Translations under genes and position numbers: made by a program | In this document: positions 23,310 to 31,638 of the stretch, in pieces | How positions within the stretch are numbered: position 1 is the first letter of the stretch | Layout: every line of letters starts with the position of its first letter | Notes under the pieces: model-generated | Databases searched by the model: none | Told to the model about the DNA's origin: nothing | Seen by the model: the letters and a program-made list of their open reading frames with translations, nothing else | Assembly: GCA_017619815.1 (NCBI GenBank) | Contig: JAFZRR010000021.1 | Span: forward strand, 1 to 33,938 | Reading direction: 5' to 3' | DNA: 33,938 nt | Origin: Bacilli bacterium | Lineage (GTDB): Bacteria > Bacillota_I > Bacilli_A > RFN20 > CAG-826

Positions 23310-24817
23310 TATTTCTTATTGATTTGGAAGAAATCGTCGATGGCTTTATTAAGAGCCTTTTCGTTTTCTTCAGTAATTTCTTTCTTTTCATCAATGTCTT
23401 TTAAGACATTTGGATGGTTATTTAATACGTATTCATAAGCTTCTTCTAATGTTTTAGAAACTTCGTTTGTTGGTAGTTCATCAAGTTTCATACTCTTAGC
23501 GAGATATAAACCGAATACTTGGTTAGATAAAGAACGGACTTTATATTGTTCTTGTCTTAAAACTTGAAGTAAAACTTCACCGTGTTTTAAAATCGCTAAA
23601 GTTGATTTGTCTAAATCACTTCCGAATTGGGAGAATGATTTCATTTCTAAGAAACTTGCTAAATCAATCTTTAAACTTCTCGCAACTTGCTTTGTGGCTT
23701 TATATTGTGCCGCACCACCAACACGGGATACGGATAAGCCACTGTCGATGGCAGGTCTTTGACCAGCGTTGAATAAATCTGTGGTTAAGAAGATTTGACC
23801 ATCGGTAATAGAAATGACGTTTGTTGGAATATAAGCGGAAATATCACCAGATTGTGTCTCGACAATTGGTAATGCGGTAATTGAACCACCGCCATATTCA
23901 TCAGAGAGTTTGCAAGATCTTTCTAATAAACGGGAATGTAAGTAGAAGACATCACCAGGATAGGCTTCTCTACCTGGGCTACGTTTAAGTAATAAGGATA
24001 AGGCACGATAAGCAACGGCGTGTTTAGATAAATCATCATAGATGATTAAAACATCTTTACCTTGTTCCATCCACTCTTCAGCCATAGCGCATCCAGCATA
24101 TGGAGCGACATAGAGCATTGGGGCTGGTTCACTGGCGGTTGCGGCCATTACTAAAGTGTATTCCATAGCACCGTGAGTTTTTAATTTATCAACGATTTGT
24201 GCCACTGTGGAATTCTTTTGTCCGATAGCGACATAGATACAGAGAACGTTTTTGCCTTTTTGATTGATAATCGCATCAATCGCAATCGCTGTTTTACCGG
24301 TTTGTCTATCACCGATAATAAGTTCACGTTGTCCTCTACCGATTGGTGTCATTGCATCAATCGCAGTAATGCCTGTCTCCAAAGGAGTATTAACGCTTTT
24401 ACGGGTGATAACACCAGGAGCAATTCTTTCGATTGGACGAGATTTCTTGGTTTTAATTTCACCAAGTCCATCGATTGGTTGTCCAAGAGCGTTCACAACA
24501 CGCCCTAATAATTCATCACCGACTGGAACTTCCATAACTTGTTTGGTACGTTTCACGGTGTCACCTTCTTTAATTAAAGTGTCATCGCCTAACAAAACCG
24601 CACCAACATGGCTTTCTTCAAGGTTCATAACCATACCATAAACATCATTAGGGAATAAGAGTAATTCGCCTAACATAGCATCGGTTAAACCATAGATTAA
24701 AGCAATGCCATCACCCACAGTGACGACTGTTCCGACATCGCTGGAATCGATTTTCGCGTGATAGTTTTTAATCTGCTCTTTGATGAGAGCGCTGATTTCA
24801 TTCGCGTTAATTTTCAT
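23309..24817 (-). CDS. atpA: ATP synthase F1 alpha subunit
   Basis: Regulatory nucleotide-binding subunit of F1, 502 residues. The P-loop is GDRQTGKT (169-176). VGTVVTVGDGIALIYGL opens the beta-barrel domain. LLERSCKLSDEYGGGSITALPIVETQSGD and ISITDGQIFL are typical. RPAIDSGLSVSRVGGAAQ carries the alpha arginine finger region. It has AGGAGG upstream and follows atpH. Confidence 0.97.
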   Translation of the reverse strand: MKINANEISALIKEQIKNYHAKIDSSDVGTVVTVGDGIALIYGLTDAMLGELLLFPNDVYGMVMNLEESHVGAVLLGDDTLIKEGDTVKRTKQVMEVPVGDELLGRVVNALGQPIDGLGEIKTKKSRPIERIAPGVITRKSVNTPLETGITAIDAMTPIGRGQRELIIGDRQTGKTAIAIDAIINQKGKNVLCIYVAIGQKNSTVAQIVDKLKTHGAMEYTLVMAATASEPAPMLYVAPYAGCAMAEEWMEQGKDVLIIYDDLSKHAVAYRALSLLLKRSPGREAYPGDVFYLHSRLLERSCKLSDEYGGGSITALPIVETQSGDISAYIPTNVISITDGQIFLTTDLFNAGQRPAIDSGLSVSRVGGAAQYKATKQVARSLKIDLASFLEMKSFSQFGSDLDKSTLAILKHGEVLLQVLRQEQYKVRSLSNQVFGLYLAKSMKLDELPTNEVSKTLEEAYEYVLNNHPNVLKDIDEKKEITEENEKALNKAIDDFFQINKK

Positions 24818-24830
24818 ACTTATAGCCTCC

Positions 24831-25358
24831 TTATTTCAAAAGGTCTTTCTTCATCATTTCAATGCTGTGTTTGATAGAACCATCATAGATGTGGTCTTTA
24901 ATGACAATCTTGATGCCACCGATTAAAGATGGATCAACGACATTCTTAAGTTCCACTTTATTTTGTTCTATCTTTGAAATTTTTTCTTCAATTTGGTCGA
25001 TAACTGATTGTTCTAGTCTTAAAGTACTATAGATAAGTCCTTCACTCACTCCGCGATATTGATTGCAATAACTGTTAAAGCTATCGAATACATCGAAGAT
25101 CAAATCAATACGGTTATTTTCCATGACCACATCGATAAGCGCGACAATGTTTTTGTCGACACCTTTCAATGTCTTTTCTAAAATCTCTATTCTTTCTTCT
25201 AGAGATATAAAGGAACTTCCAAGGATCATGATAAAATCAGTATTTTCTTCAAAAATACTCTTTAATGTCTTTACTTCTTCTTGCCAAGAATCAATTTTCT
25301 TTTCTTCTAAGGCTAAAGAATATAAAGCTAAACCGTAACGTGAAGCGACGTTTTCCAT
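24831..25358 (-). CDS. atpH: ATP synthase F1 delta subunit
   Basis: Peripheral-stalk subunit linking b to the top of F1, 175 residues. The helical N-terminal domain starts VASRYGLALYSLALEEKKIDSW, matching the A-x-x-Y-A-x-A-L pattern. The C-terminal end VVDPSLIGGIKIVIKDHIYDGSIKHSIEMMKK matches the family D-P-x-x-x-G-G-x-x-x-x signature. It starts two bases after the atpF stop. Confidence 0.94.
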   Translation of the reverse strand: MENVASRYGLALYSLALEEKKIDSWQEEVKTLKSIFEENTDFIMILGSSFISLEERIEILEKTLKGVDKNIVALIDVVMENNRIDLIFDVFDSFNSYCNQYRGVSEGLIYSTLRLEQSVIDQIEEKISKIEQNKVELKNVVDPSLIGGIKIVIKDHIYDGSIKHSIEMMKKDLLK

Positions 25359-25360
25359 TA

Positions 25361-25897
25361 TTATTTATCCATTTCCTTTATGAAGTCCTTAACGATACGA
25401 GCGTTATCTTTTTCATTAACTTCTCGTTTCAAAACTTCTTCTGAAGCCGCTAAAGCAACTGAAACCATCTCTTGACGGATTTCTTCCTTAGCTTCTTCTT
25501 TACTTCTAGCGATATCTTCCTCCGCTAGTGATTTCATCTTGTTAATTTCTAATCGTGTTTCTTCAAGCATTGCGCGTGAATTGTTATCCGCTGCTAATTT
25601 CGCTTCGGCGATAATATTGGCGGCTTCTTTCTTGCTAGCAATGATTGTTTCTTCACTTTGTGAAGCATTCTTTAAAGCTTGCGCTTTTGCTTCCTCTGCT
25701 TGTCTAATGTTTTCTTCGACATAATCAGCGCGCTTTTGGAGCATTTTACGCACTGGTTTATAAGCGACAAAGAAGATGACAAGAATCATCACAATGAGGG
25801 CACCGAGTTGGCAGACGAAAGACACCCAATTTGGAATTAGGTTTTCTCTAATGTAATCACCAACATTCATATCCGCTAGTGTGACTAGGTTAAACAT
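25361..25897 (-). CDS. atpF: ATP synthase Fo subunit b
   Basis: Peripheral stalk of 178 residues. A single membrane helix at about 24-46 (WVSFVCQLGALIVMILVIFFVAY) is followed by KPVRKMLQKRADYVEENI and a long, charged, alanine-rich helix for dimerisation. The C-terminus binds delta. A strong GGAGG site precedes the ATG. Confidence 0.95.
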   Translation of the reverse strand: MFNLVTLADMNVGDYIRENLIPNWVSFVCQLGALIVMILVIFFVAYKPVRKMLQKRADYVEENIRQAEEAKAQALKNASQSEETIIASKKEAANIIAEAKLAADNNSRAMLEETRLEINKMKSLAEEDIARSKEEAKEEIRQEMVSVALAASEEVLKREVNEKDNARIVKDFIKEMDK

Positions 25898-25918
25898 GTG
25901 CTACCTCCTTTTAAATAA

Positions 25919-26149
25919 CTATTTTGCGACGAAGATTAACAAAATCGCGATTAACAATGCGTAAATAGCGGTTGTTTCAACTAAGGAACAGCCTAAGATC
26001 ATTGTTGTACGAAGTTTGCTATAGACATCTGGATTACGAGCAATACCATCCACGGCGTGACTGACGACAAAGCCTTCACCGATAGCACTTGGCATAACGG
26101 CTAACATGGTAATTGCGATGGCTAAGAATTTCATAGCTTCTGCTGTCAT
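25919..26149 (-). CDS. atpE: ATP synthase Fo subunit c with two-carboxylate, Na+-type ion site
   Basis: Rotor ring subunit of 76 residues, two hydrophobic helices joined by the polar loop ARNPD. The outer-helix carboxylate is E58 in LVETTAIY. Thr59, Thr60 and Tyr63 around it match the E-S/T-T-x-x-Y pattern of Na+-binding c subunits such as that of Ilyobacter tartaricus. The inner helix has E25 (SAIGEGF) at the position of the Na+-binding Gln32, exactly 33 residues before E58. That matches the two-carboxylate type described for Fusobacterium nucleatum. The inner-helix GxGxGxGxG motif is reduced to VxPxAxGxG. Ion identity is an inference. AAAGGAG lies upstream. Confidence 0.95.
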   Translation of the reverse strand: MTAEAMKFLAIAITMLAVMPSAIGEGFVVSHAVDGIARNPDVYSKLRTTMILGCSLVETTAIYALLIAILLIFVAK

Positions 26150-26176
26150 AATTTATTCTCCTTTCTTTAATGATTT

Positions 26177-26899
26177 TTATTCGAGATATTCCTCTGGTGC
26201 TTCTTGACCTACATATATCGCAGTTAAGGATATGAAAACTGTGGTTTGAATGAACCCAGAGAAGAGGTCGAAGTAAAGGTGTAAGATCCAAGCGATGAAT
26301 GGAGCGAAGAATACTTCGTTCCAAGCTGAATCAATACTCGCAAACACCATTGCGGATAAATTTTGTAAGCCATAATAAACGATGTTCATTATGACGAATC
26401 CTGATAACGCGTTACCGAATAAACGGAGCGTTAAGGATAATAATGGAGCCCACATCGAAATCAAGTTAATTGGTAAGAAAAATGGAAGTGGCTCCACGTA
26501 GCGTTTGAAGTAACGAATTTTGTTATATTTGACCGCTGTCGCATGTATCAAGATAAAGGTTGATAAACCGAGAGATAATGGGACAGATAATGTGGTCATA
26601 GGTGCAGGTAAACCGGTTAAGCCAAAGATAAATGCCAAGAAGAGATAGACGGCGATAGCCATAATATAACCACCGAACATTCTGAATCTCTTTCCCAACA
26701 AACCTTCAGCGAAGTTTTCAAAGAAAGTCACTCCGATTTCCGCAACTAAAAGCATTCCTTTAGGTTTCTTTAAAGGGTCTTGGAAATGGGCTCTGATACC
26801 GATGTAGATAGCTAAAAGAATCATGATTAACATCACGATTAACGAACTAACAACGCCACCGGCTAAGTTAGTGGATTTTAATTGACTAACAATGTCCAT
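26177..26899 (-). CDS. atpB: ATP synthase Fo subunit a
   Basis: Membrane stator subunit that forms the ion half-channels, 240 residues with five or six membrane helices. The essential arginine is R159 in LLSLTLRLFGNALSGF. The C-terminal helix has GFIQTTVFISLTAIYVGQE, matching the family Q-x-x-V-F-x-x-L-x-x-x-Y pattern. The start lies within the end of the atpI-like gene with a 14-base overlap, and GGAGG precedes it. Confidence 0.96.
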   Translation of the reverse strand: MDIVSQLKSTNLAGGVVSSLIVMLIMILLAIYIGIRAHFQDPLKKPKGMLLVAEIGVTFFENFAEGLLGKRFRMFGGYIMAIAVYLFLAFIFGLTGLPAPMTTLSVPLSLGLSTFILIHATAVKYNKIRYFKRYVEPLPFFLPINLISMWAPLLSLTLRLFGNALSGFVIMNIVYYGLQNLSAMVFASIDSAWNEVFFAPFIAWILHLYFDLFSGFIQTTVFISLTAIYVGQEAPEEYLE

Positions 26900-27284
26900 C
26901 TTTCCTCCTTATCGATAAAGAAACGTGGATGACTAAGGGAATGAAATAGCCACCCGCTACTGCAAACAAATTGAAAGGTTTAACACCCTTTCCGTAATAT
27001 AGCCAACCAACAAGAAACAATAATCCAGCGATTAAAAGCATCTTAATGGCGATGACAACTATGGTTAAAACCAATGATTGTTTGGCTTTTTCTTCGTTAT
27101 TTACTAGTCCTAAGACTATATAAATAAGAATAGATAATGTCCCACCGAGTAGAATTCCTTGTGGAATTTCCATAAGTGAGAAGAAATAGAATGGTATGCA
27201 CAAGACAAATAATCCGAGAACAACAATCGCGGACCAAAGAGCAACTTGATACTCAAGTCGTAACTGTGCATACCAATTTTTCAT
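26886..27284 (-). CDS. AtpI-like membrane protein at the head of the atp genes
   Basis: A 132-residue protein with four hydrophobic helices (about 15-36, 42-60, 69-94 and 104-124). It is in the position of atpI, whose product helps c-ring assembly or Mg2+ supply in some bacteria. Sequence motifs of AtpI are too weak to confirm by eye, so the name rests on position, size and topology. It starts six bases after the pfp stop and overlaps atpB by 14 bases. Confidence 0.75.
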   Translation of the reverse strand: MKNWYAQLRLEYQVALWSAIVVLGLFVLCIPFYFFSLMEIPQGILLGGTLSILIYIVLGLVNNEEKAKQSLVLTIVVIAIKMLLIAGLLFLVGWLYYGKGVKPFNLFAVAGGYFIPLVIHVSLSIRRKDGHC

Positions 27285-27290
27285 AAAAAA

Positions 27291-28493
27291 CTATTTCACT
27301 TTGACGTATTTGAAGTTAGACACTAAGGCAATACCATCTTTGCATTTGAGTGTCACTTCACCATTGATTAATGGACGGATGTATTGACGGAATGATTCAT
27401 CCATTCTAGTCGCGTCTTTCATCATGGATTGTGGGATTAAGCTAACAGCGTTAGCGACCTTAGATAAGTCTTCGAGTTCGAAGGAAATCATATAAGGCTT
27501 ATTGCTTGTTCTCTTAAAGACGATCATCTTACCCGTTTCGCCATTTAATGCGGTTCTGACAGCGATTTCACCAGTTTTGATGGCTTCTTCACGGTCAACC
27601 TTGGAGATGAATACTGGGCAAGCACGTTGCGTGAGTGATAATTCGACTGCACGTGTTGGAAGATTTAATTTGTCTTCGACGATGTGGCATAATTCTGTAG
27701 CCGCACCACCTAATTGTGCGTGTCCGAATCCGTCAACACGGACGTTGGACATGTCGCGTGGAATTTGTAAACCTTCGGAGATACAAATCATCGCATAGCC
27801 TTCACGTTCATAAACGGCTTTGACATCCGCGAGGAATTGATCTAAATCGAACTTATTTTCTGGTAAGTAGAATAAGTGTGGTCTGTTGTTTTCTGGTAAA
27901 ACGTCTGGTGCTGCTGTTAACCAACCAGCGTCACGACCCATAATTTCCACAATGTGGACTTTGCCAACTTTGAAGCAGCAAGCGTCTTTAATTAAGGCGT
28001 TGACTGTGTTGATGACAAATTTTGCACAGCTTGGGAAACCTAAGGAGTGGTCTGTCGCCGCTAAGTCGTTATCAATTGTTTTTGGAACACCGACGACAAC
28101 GATGTCTAAACCTAATTGTTTGACGAGTAATGATAACTTGTAACAAGTATCCATTGAGTCATTACCGCCATTGACGAAAACGTATTTAATTTCGTGTTTT
28201 TGTAAGTTCTCAATAATCTTGGCGTAAAGTGGATCATTAATGTCCTTAGGAAGTTTTCTTCTTGTAGTACCTAAGATGCTACCTGGTGTTTGAAGTAACA
28301 ATTCGATTTGTTCTTCATCTTCTTGACCGATGTCGATTAGATCGTCATCGATAAGACCTTCGATTCCATGGACAGAACCGTAGATGTGGGTAATCTCGTC
28401 AGGATGTCTTTTAGCTTCCTTAATGGCACCATAAAATGAGGTATTAATTACGGAAGTTGGTCCACCTGATTGGATATAAACCATGTTTTTCAT
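27291..28493 (-). CDS. pfp: PPi-dependent 6-phosphofructokinase
   Basis: Phosphorylates fructose-6-phosphate using pyrophosphate in glycolysis; reversible. At 400 residues it has QSGGPTSVINTSF (8-20), GGND (109-112) and PKTIDND (137-143), then MGRDAGWL and RVDGFGHAQLGG. Lysine in PKTIDND, where ATP enzymes have glycine, and the GGND change from GGDG mark the PPi-using type. AAAGGAG precedes the ATG. It is the first gene of a likely ten-gene transcript that continues into atpI-B-E-F-H-A-G-D-C, with only six bases to the atpI-like gene. Phosphoryl donor is inferred from motifs. Confidence 0.92.
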   Translation of the reverse strand: MKNMVYIQSGGPTSVINTSFYGAIKEAKRHPDEITHIYGSVHGIEGLIDDDLIDIGQEDEEQIELLLQTPGSILGTTRRKLPKDINDPLYAKIIENLQKHEIKYVFVNGGNDSMDTCYKLSLLVKQLGLDIVVVGVPKTIDNDLAATDHSLGFPSCAKFVINTVNALIKDACCFKVGKVHIVEIMGRDAGWLTAAPDVLPENNRPHLFYLPENKFDLDQFLADVKAVYEREGYAMICISEGLQIPRDMSNVRVDGFGHAQLGGAATELCHIVEDKLNLPTRAVELSLTQRACPVFISKVDREEAIKTGEIAVRTALNGETGKMIVFKRTSNKPYMISFELEDLSKVANAVSLIPQSMMKDATRMDESFRQYIRPLINGEVTLKCKDGIALVSNFKYVKVK

Positions 28494-28522
28494 ATTAAAA
28501 AGCTCCTTTTTAAACCAAAATA

Positions 28523-28551
28523 ATTATCTCAATATTCTTTTGAATATTCAA
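28523..28551 (-). promoter_or_regulatory. Promoter of the pfp-atp operon
   Basis: On the minus strand TTGAAT (28551-28546), a 17-base spacer and GATAAT (28528-28523) form a good promoter. The leader of about 23 bases carries the AAAGGAG of pfp. No promoter is obvious between pfp and the atp genes. Confidence 0.75.
28531..28548. promoter_or_regulatory. 18-base dyad in the pfp promoter spacer (candidate operator)
   Basis: AATATTC, TTTT, GAATATT: a perfect inverted repeat filling the spacer and touching the -35. It resembles the glgC dyad at 6497, which reads GTATTG, TTTT, CAATAC on that gene's strand; the shared core is TATTs-TTTT-sAATA. A factor bound here would block RNA polymerase. Confidence 0.45.
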
Positions 28552-28725
28552 TAAAAACAGGCCGAATCGAACTTTCCATCATTTTTGCGATGAAAATTTA
28601 CGTATTTAAGAAATAACCTACTCTAATTGTTTTTGATTGGTGAAAATTCAACGTTTTTTCAGCCATTTAAAATAATCCCAAAATAATGAGATTTCATCTA
28701 ATTAAATATAATTCTCATTTTTTGT

Positions 28726-28740
28726 TTGATATAATATCAA
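28726..28740 (+). promoter_or_regulatory. Promoter -10 of the kinase gene within a perfect palindrome
   Basis: TTGATATAATATCAA is a perfect 15-base palindrome containing an extended -10 (TGATATAAT, 28727-28735). Initiation at about 28742 leaves a leader of some 41 bases with AAAGGAG. Upstream, AATGAGA (28685-28691) and TCTCATT (28713-28719) form another inverted repeat around 21 AT-rich bases. The remaining 28552-28684 is AT-rich with nothing I can identify. Confidence 0.6.
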
Positions 28741-28782
28741 GGGTATCGTAAAATCATAATGCTCAATTGAAAGGAGAACAAT

Positions 28783-30420
28783 ATGTCATTCAATGTTACT
28801 TTTAACAAGGAAACAAAAACTTACGACAAGCCAGTATCCGTTTTAGAGATAGTTGGTAATGATAAGGACATTATCTGTGCATACGTTAATAGACGTGTTC
28901 GTGAATTAACATATGTCATTGATAAGGATTCCGAGGTTGTCCCACTTACATGTAAAGATCGTGACGCCAAACCATCATACGAAGCATCCCTTCGTTTCTT
29001 AGTGGCTATGGCAATGCACAATATCAGACCAGATTTAGAAATCCGTTTCTCTTATAACATTTCCCGTTCTATCTTCATGCAAATCTTAACACCAAATATG
29101 CATAGTAATATGCAAATGGTCAGAGACCTCGAAGAAGAAATGAAGAAAATCGTTGCTGCGGATTTACCATTAGTAAGAAATATCGTCAACAAAGAAGAAG
29201 CTGCAAGAATCTTCACAAAAGAAGGCTTCCAAGACAAAGTTAACATCTTACAATATCGTCCTGAAAAGACCGCACACATCTACACATGCGGTAGCTACAA
29301 GAACTATATGTATAACCGTATGGTTCCATCCACAGGCTATATTACAAAATGGAATCTCAAGTTCTATCACCCAGGCATCATCATTCAATATCCACGTCCA
29401 GAAGTCGGTGGCGAAATCCCACCATTCGAAGATGCTCCAACCTTTGGTAAAACACTTAAGACAGCGCACCTTTGGGCGAAATCAACAGGATGCGATACCA
29501 TTTATGGTATTAACAAGAGAATTGAAACAGATGGTCCAATCGATTTCATCACATTATGTGAACAAAAACACAATCGTCAACTTTGTGAATTAGGACAAAT
29601 GATTGAAGAAGACAAAGAAAACATCCGTTTAATTTGTATCGCTGGTCCTTCTTCCTCTGGTAAGACAACATTTGCTAACAGATTAAGAATTGAACTCTTA
29701 TCTCGTGGTCTCAATCCAATCCGTATTTCTATGGATGATTACTACTTACCAAGAGATCAAGCTCCAAAAGATGAAGATGGCAATCCAGACTTAGAAGACG
29801 TCAATGCGTTAGACATCAAATTATTTAACGAAAATATGGCGGACCTCATCGCTGGTGAAACAGTCCAACTTCCAAAATTCGATTTCAAACTCGGACACCG
29901 TGTTCCAGGTAGAACATTAACAGTACCAAGTGAACAACCAATCATCATTGAAGGCATTCATGCCTTAAATGAAAAGATGACTTCCTCAATTCCAAGTCAC
30001 CAAAAGTTCAAGATCTTCATTGCTCCACAAGCGCAAGTGAATATCGATAATCATAACCCATTATCCTTAACAGACTTACGTTTATTAAGAAGAATTATTC
30101 GTGACTATCGTACACGTAATGCTTCCGCAGTCGACACCATCAGTATGTGGGCCAGTGTTCGTAGAGGTGAATTCAAATCTATCTACAACACACAAGAAGG
30201 CGCAAACTATGTCTACAATTCCTTCTCCGCATTCGAATTATGTGCGGAAAAGAAATATGCAATGCCATTACTTGAAAACATCGATACTGAAAACGAATAC
30301 TTCCCAGTTGCTGAAAGATTAATCAGAATGCTCAAATTCTTCGATGATCTTCCAGATGAATGGGTCCCATGCAACTCCATTATCCGTGAATTTATCGGTG
30401 GAAGCTGCTACGAAGACTAA
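28783..30420 (+). CDS. Nucleoside (uridine-type) kinase with TGS and tRNA synthetase-like N-terminal domains
   Basis: A 545-residue fusion. The N-terminus (about 1-60) looks like a TGS-type beta-grasp domain. Residues about 65-250 resemble the second additional domain of threonyl-tRNA synthetases. The C-terminal half is a P-loop kinase of the uridine kinase/phosphoribulokinase family: Walker A IAGPSSSGKTTFANR (286-300), SMDDYYLPRD, FDFKLGHR, IIIEGIHALN and an R-R-I-I-R-D lid. This architecture is known in Firmicutes, spirochaetes and Thermotogales and is usually annotated as nucleoside kinase. The substrate is not certain and may be uridine or cytidine. The gene is monocistronic, with its own promoter and a strong terminator. 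Confidence 0.88.
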   Translation: MSFNVTFNKETKTYDKPVSVLEIVGNDKDIICAYVNRRVRELTYVIDKDSEVVPLTCKDRDAKPSYEASLRFLVAMAMHNIRPDLEIRFSYNISRSIFMQILTPNMHSNMQMVRDLEEEMKKIVAADLPLVRNIVNKEEAARIFTKEGFQDKVNILQYRPEKTAHIYTCGSYKNYMYNRMVPSTGYITKWNLKFYHPGIIIQYPRPEVGGEIPPFEDAPTFGKTLKTAHLWAKSTGCDTIYGINKRIETDGPIDFITLCEQKHNRQLCELGQMIEEDKENIRLICIAGPSSSGKTTFANRLRIELLSRGLNPIRISMDDYYLPRDQAPKDEDGNPDLEDVNALDIKLFNENMADLIAGETVQLPKFDFKLGHRVPGRTLTVPSEQPIIIEGIHALNEKMTSSIPSHQKFKIFIAPQAQVNIDNHNPLSLTDLRLLRRIIRDYRTRNASAVDTISMWASVRRGEFKSIYNTQEGANYVYNSFSAFELCAEKKYAMPLLENIDTENEYFPVAERLIRMLKFFDDLPDEWVPCNSIIREFIGGSCYED

Positions 30421-30436
30421 TCGTTAAGTAAAAGAA

Positions 30437-30470
30437 AAAAGTGCAACATCAAGTTGCACTTTTATTTTAT
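30437..30470. terminator. Bidirectional terminator after the kinase gene
   Basis: AAAAGTGCAAC (30437-30447) pairs with GTTGCACTTTT (30453-30463) around ATCAA, with A-rich sequence on the left and T-rich on the right. It starts 16 bases after the kinase stop and ends about 12 bases from the stop of the convergent minus-strand gene. Confidence 0.9.
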
Positions 30471-30481
30471 TTATAAAATAA

Positions 30482-31603
30482 TTATTTCTTTCTTTGCTGC
30501 CATTGTTTGAATTGGGCAACTTCTCTTTTATGGATATTAACGAGTTGTGCGTAATAGACACTTCTCATATCTAGATATCTCTTCATTTGTTCTTCGCTCA
30601 TATTCTTCGCAAATAAAGATAAGAAGACTTTTTCTAAACGGAAGAAGGATTCATATAAAGAGAGCAAGGTAATAAAGAAGAAATATTCCTTATTAGAATA
30701 AATAAGCATTGGAGTGCTATGAATGATTTCACTCGACATTTCGTATCTAGAAGCATACATCGATAAACCAGCAAGTTTTTCTAAGCCATCTCTAAAGTTG
30801 AGTTTGAAACTTTCATCTTCTTTGACGCCTGGAATATCGTATAACCAGCCGTATTCAATGTATTTTTTAATGTCTTTACTCTTTAAGTTAAGAAGGCGCA
30901 TTTCTTCCTTCATCGCGTTAAAAATGCGTGTTCCTTTTTCATCTTCTGTATCACCGTTTTTAAAGACAATACCGTATTGCATATGAATGAGATAACGATT
31001 GATGAGAGGATCTTTATACTTGTCTAAAAGCAAAAGTGTACATTCACATTCATGAAGAGTTCTCCAATTTGAGAAAGCTTCAGTCTCATAACCCTCGGTA
31101 ATAAGTTGTAAAATACAACGGGAAATAGAAACGGATTTGATGAGCAAATCGGTCACTAGTGTCTGCTTTGGGTCGTTCTTTTCGTAGGTTGAAAGAATAT
31201 TGAGCATAAAGTTCAAATATAGGTTCAATGAAGACACCGGTGGAATGAACTTGTTCGCGAGCTTTCTTTCGGCGTGGTTGAACATGGATAAACTGAGATA
31301 TTTATCACTGACCACCGAGGCCATAGAAGTGATGTATTTTTCGTCACCCGCCATCGCAGCTTTTTCTTCTTCGGTTTTGCCTTGGTTTGTGTAGGCGTAT
31401 TCGCCAACACAATAGTAAATGATTTCGAATGGATTAACGTTTCCAAGGCGTGGGAAAAGACCGCTTTCGATGAGACCTTGAATTCCCTCGTTTGCGGTTT
31501 CATAGATTTGATAGACAACATCGCGGTTAATATTCTCAGAATTACTGAGTGCTTGGATGACGGCATCGAACTGTTGTCTACTTAAAATAGTAAAGTTTGC
31601 CAT
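30482..31603 (-). CDS. Hypothetical helical protein, possibly DUF5677-like
   Basis: I do not firmly recognise this 373-residue soluble, mainly helical protein. It has no signal peptide or clear membrane helix. A central segment (CILQLITEGYETEAFSNWRTLHECECTLLLL) followed later by SRYEMSSEIIHST recalls from memory the R-x-x-x-E and histidine-containing helices of DUF5677-type proteins, whose function is unknown. The C-terminus is basic (KREVAQFKQWQQRKK). AGGAGGTG lies before the ATG. It follows glpK after 35 bases and ends at a bidirectional terminator, so it is probably the last gene of the pepP-like/glpK transcript. Confidence 0.7.
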   Translation of the reverse strand: MANFTILSRQQFDAVIQALSNSENINRDVVYQIYETANEGIQGLIESGLFPRLGNVNPFEIIYYCVGEYAYTNQGKTEEEKAAMAGDEKYITSMASVVSDKYLSLSMFNHAERKLANKFIPPVSSLNLYLNFMLNILSTYEKNDPKQTLVTDLLIKSVSISRCILQLITEGYETEAFSNWRTLHECECTLLLLDKYKDPLINRYLIHMQYGIVFKNGDTEDEKGTRIFNAMKEEMRLLNLKSKDIKKYIEYGWLYDIPGVKEDESFKLNFRDGLEKLAGLSMYASRYEMSSEIIHSTPMLIYSNKEYFFFITLLSLYESFFRLEKVFLSLFAKNMSEEQMKRYLDMRSVYYAQLVNIHKREVAQFKQWQQRKK

Positions 31604-31638
31604 ACTATTTCACCTCCTGGTATAGGTAGGTTAACCTA

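Noticed and set aside
28552..28684. Possible small RNA or riboswitch in the pfp/kinase divergent region
   Set aside because: Only weak hairpins and no motif of a known riboswitch class; no internal promoter-terminator pair.
28685..28719. Inverted repeat followed by T-run, terminator-like on the plus strand
   Set aside because: No plus-strand gene lies upstream, the stem is AT-rich and the loop is 21 bases; kept only as a possible regulatory dyad.
31627..31638. Perfect palindrome TAGGTTAACCTA between glpK and the next gene
   Set aside because: It has no loop, no T-run and no promoter beside it; it could be chance in a 35-base gap, so it is not called as a site.
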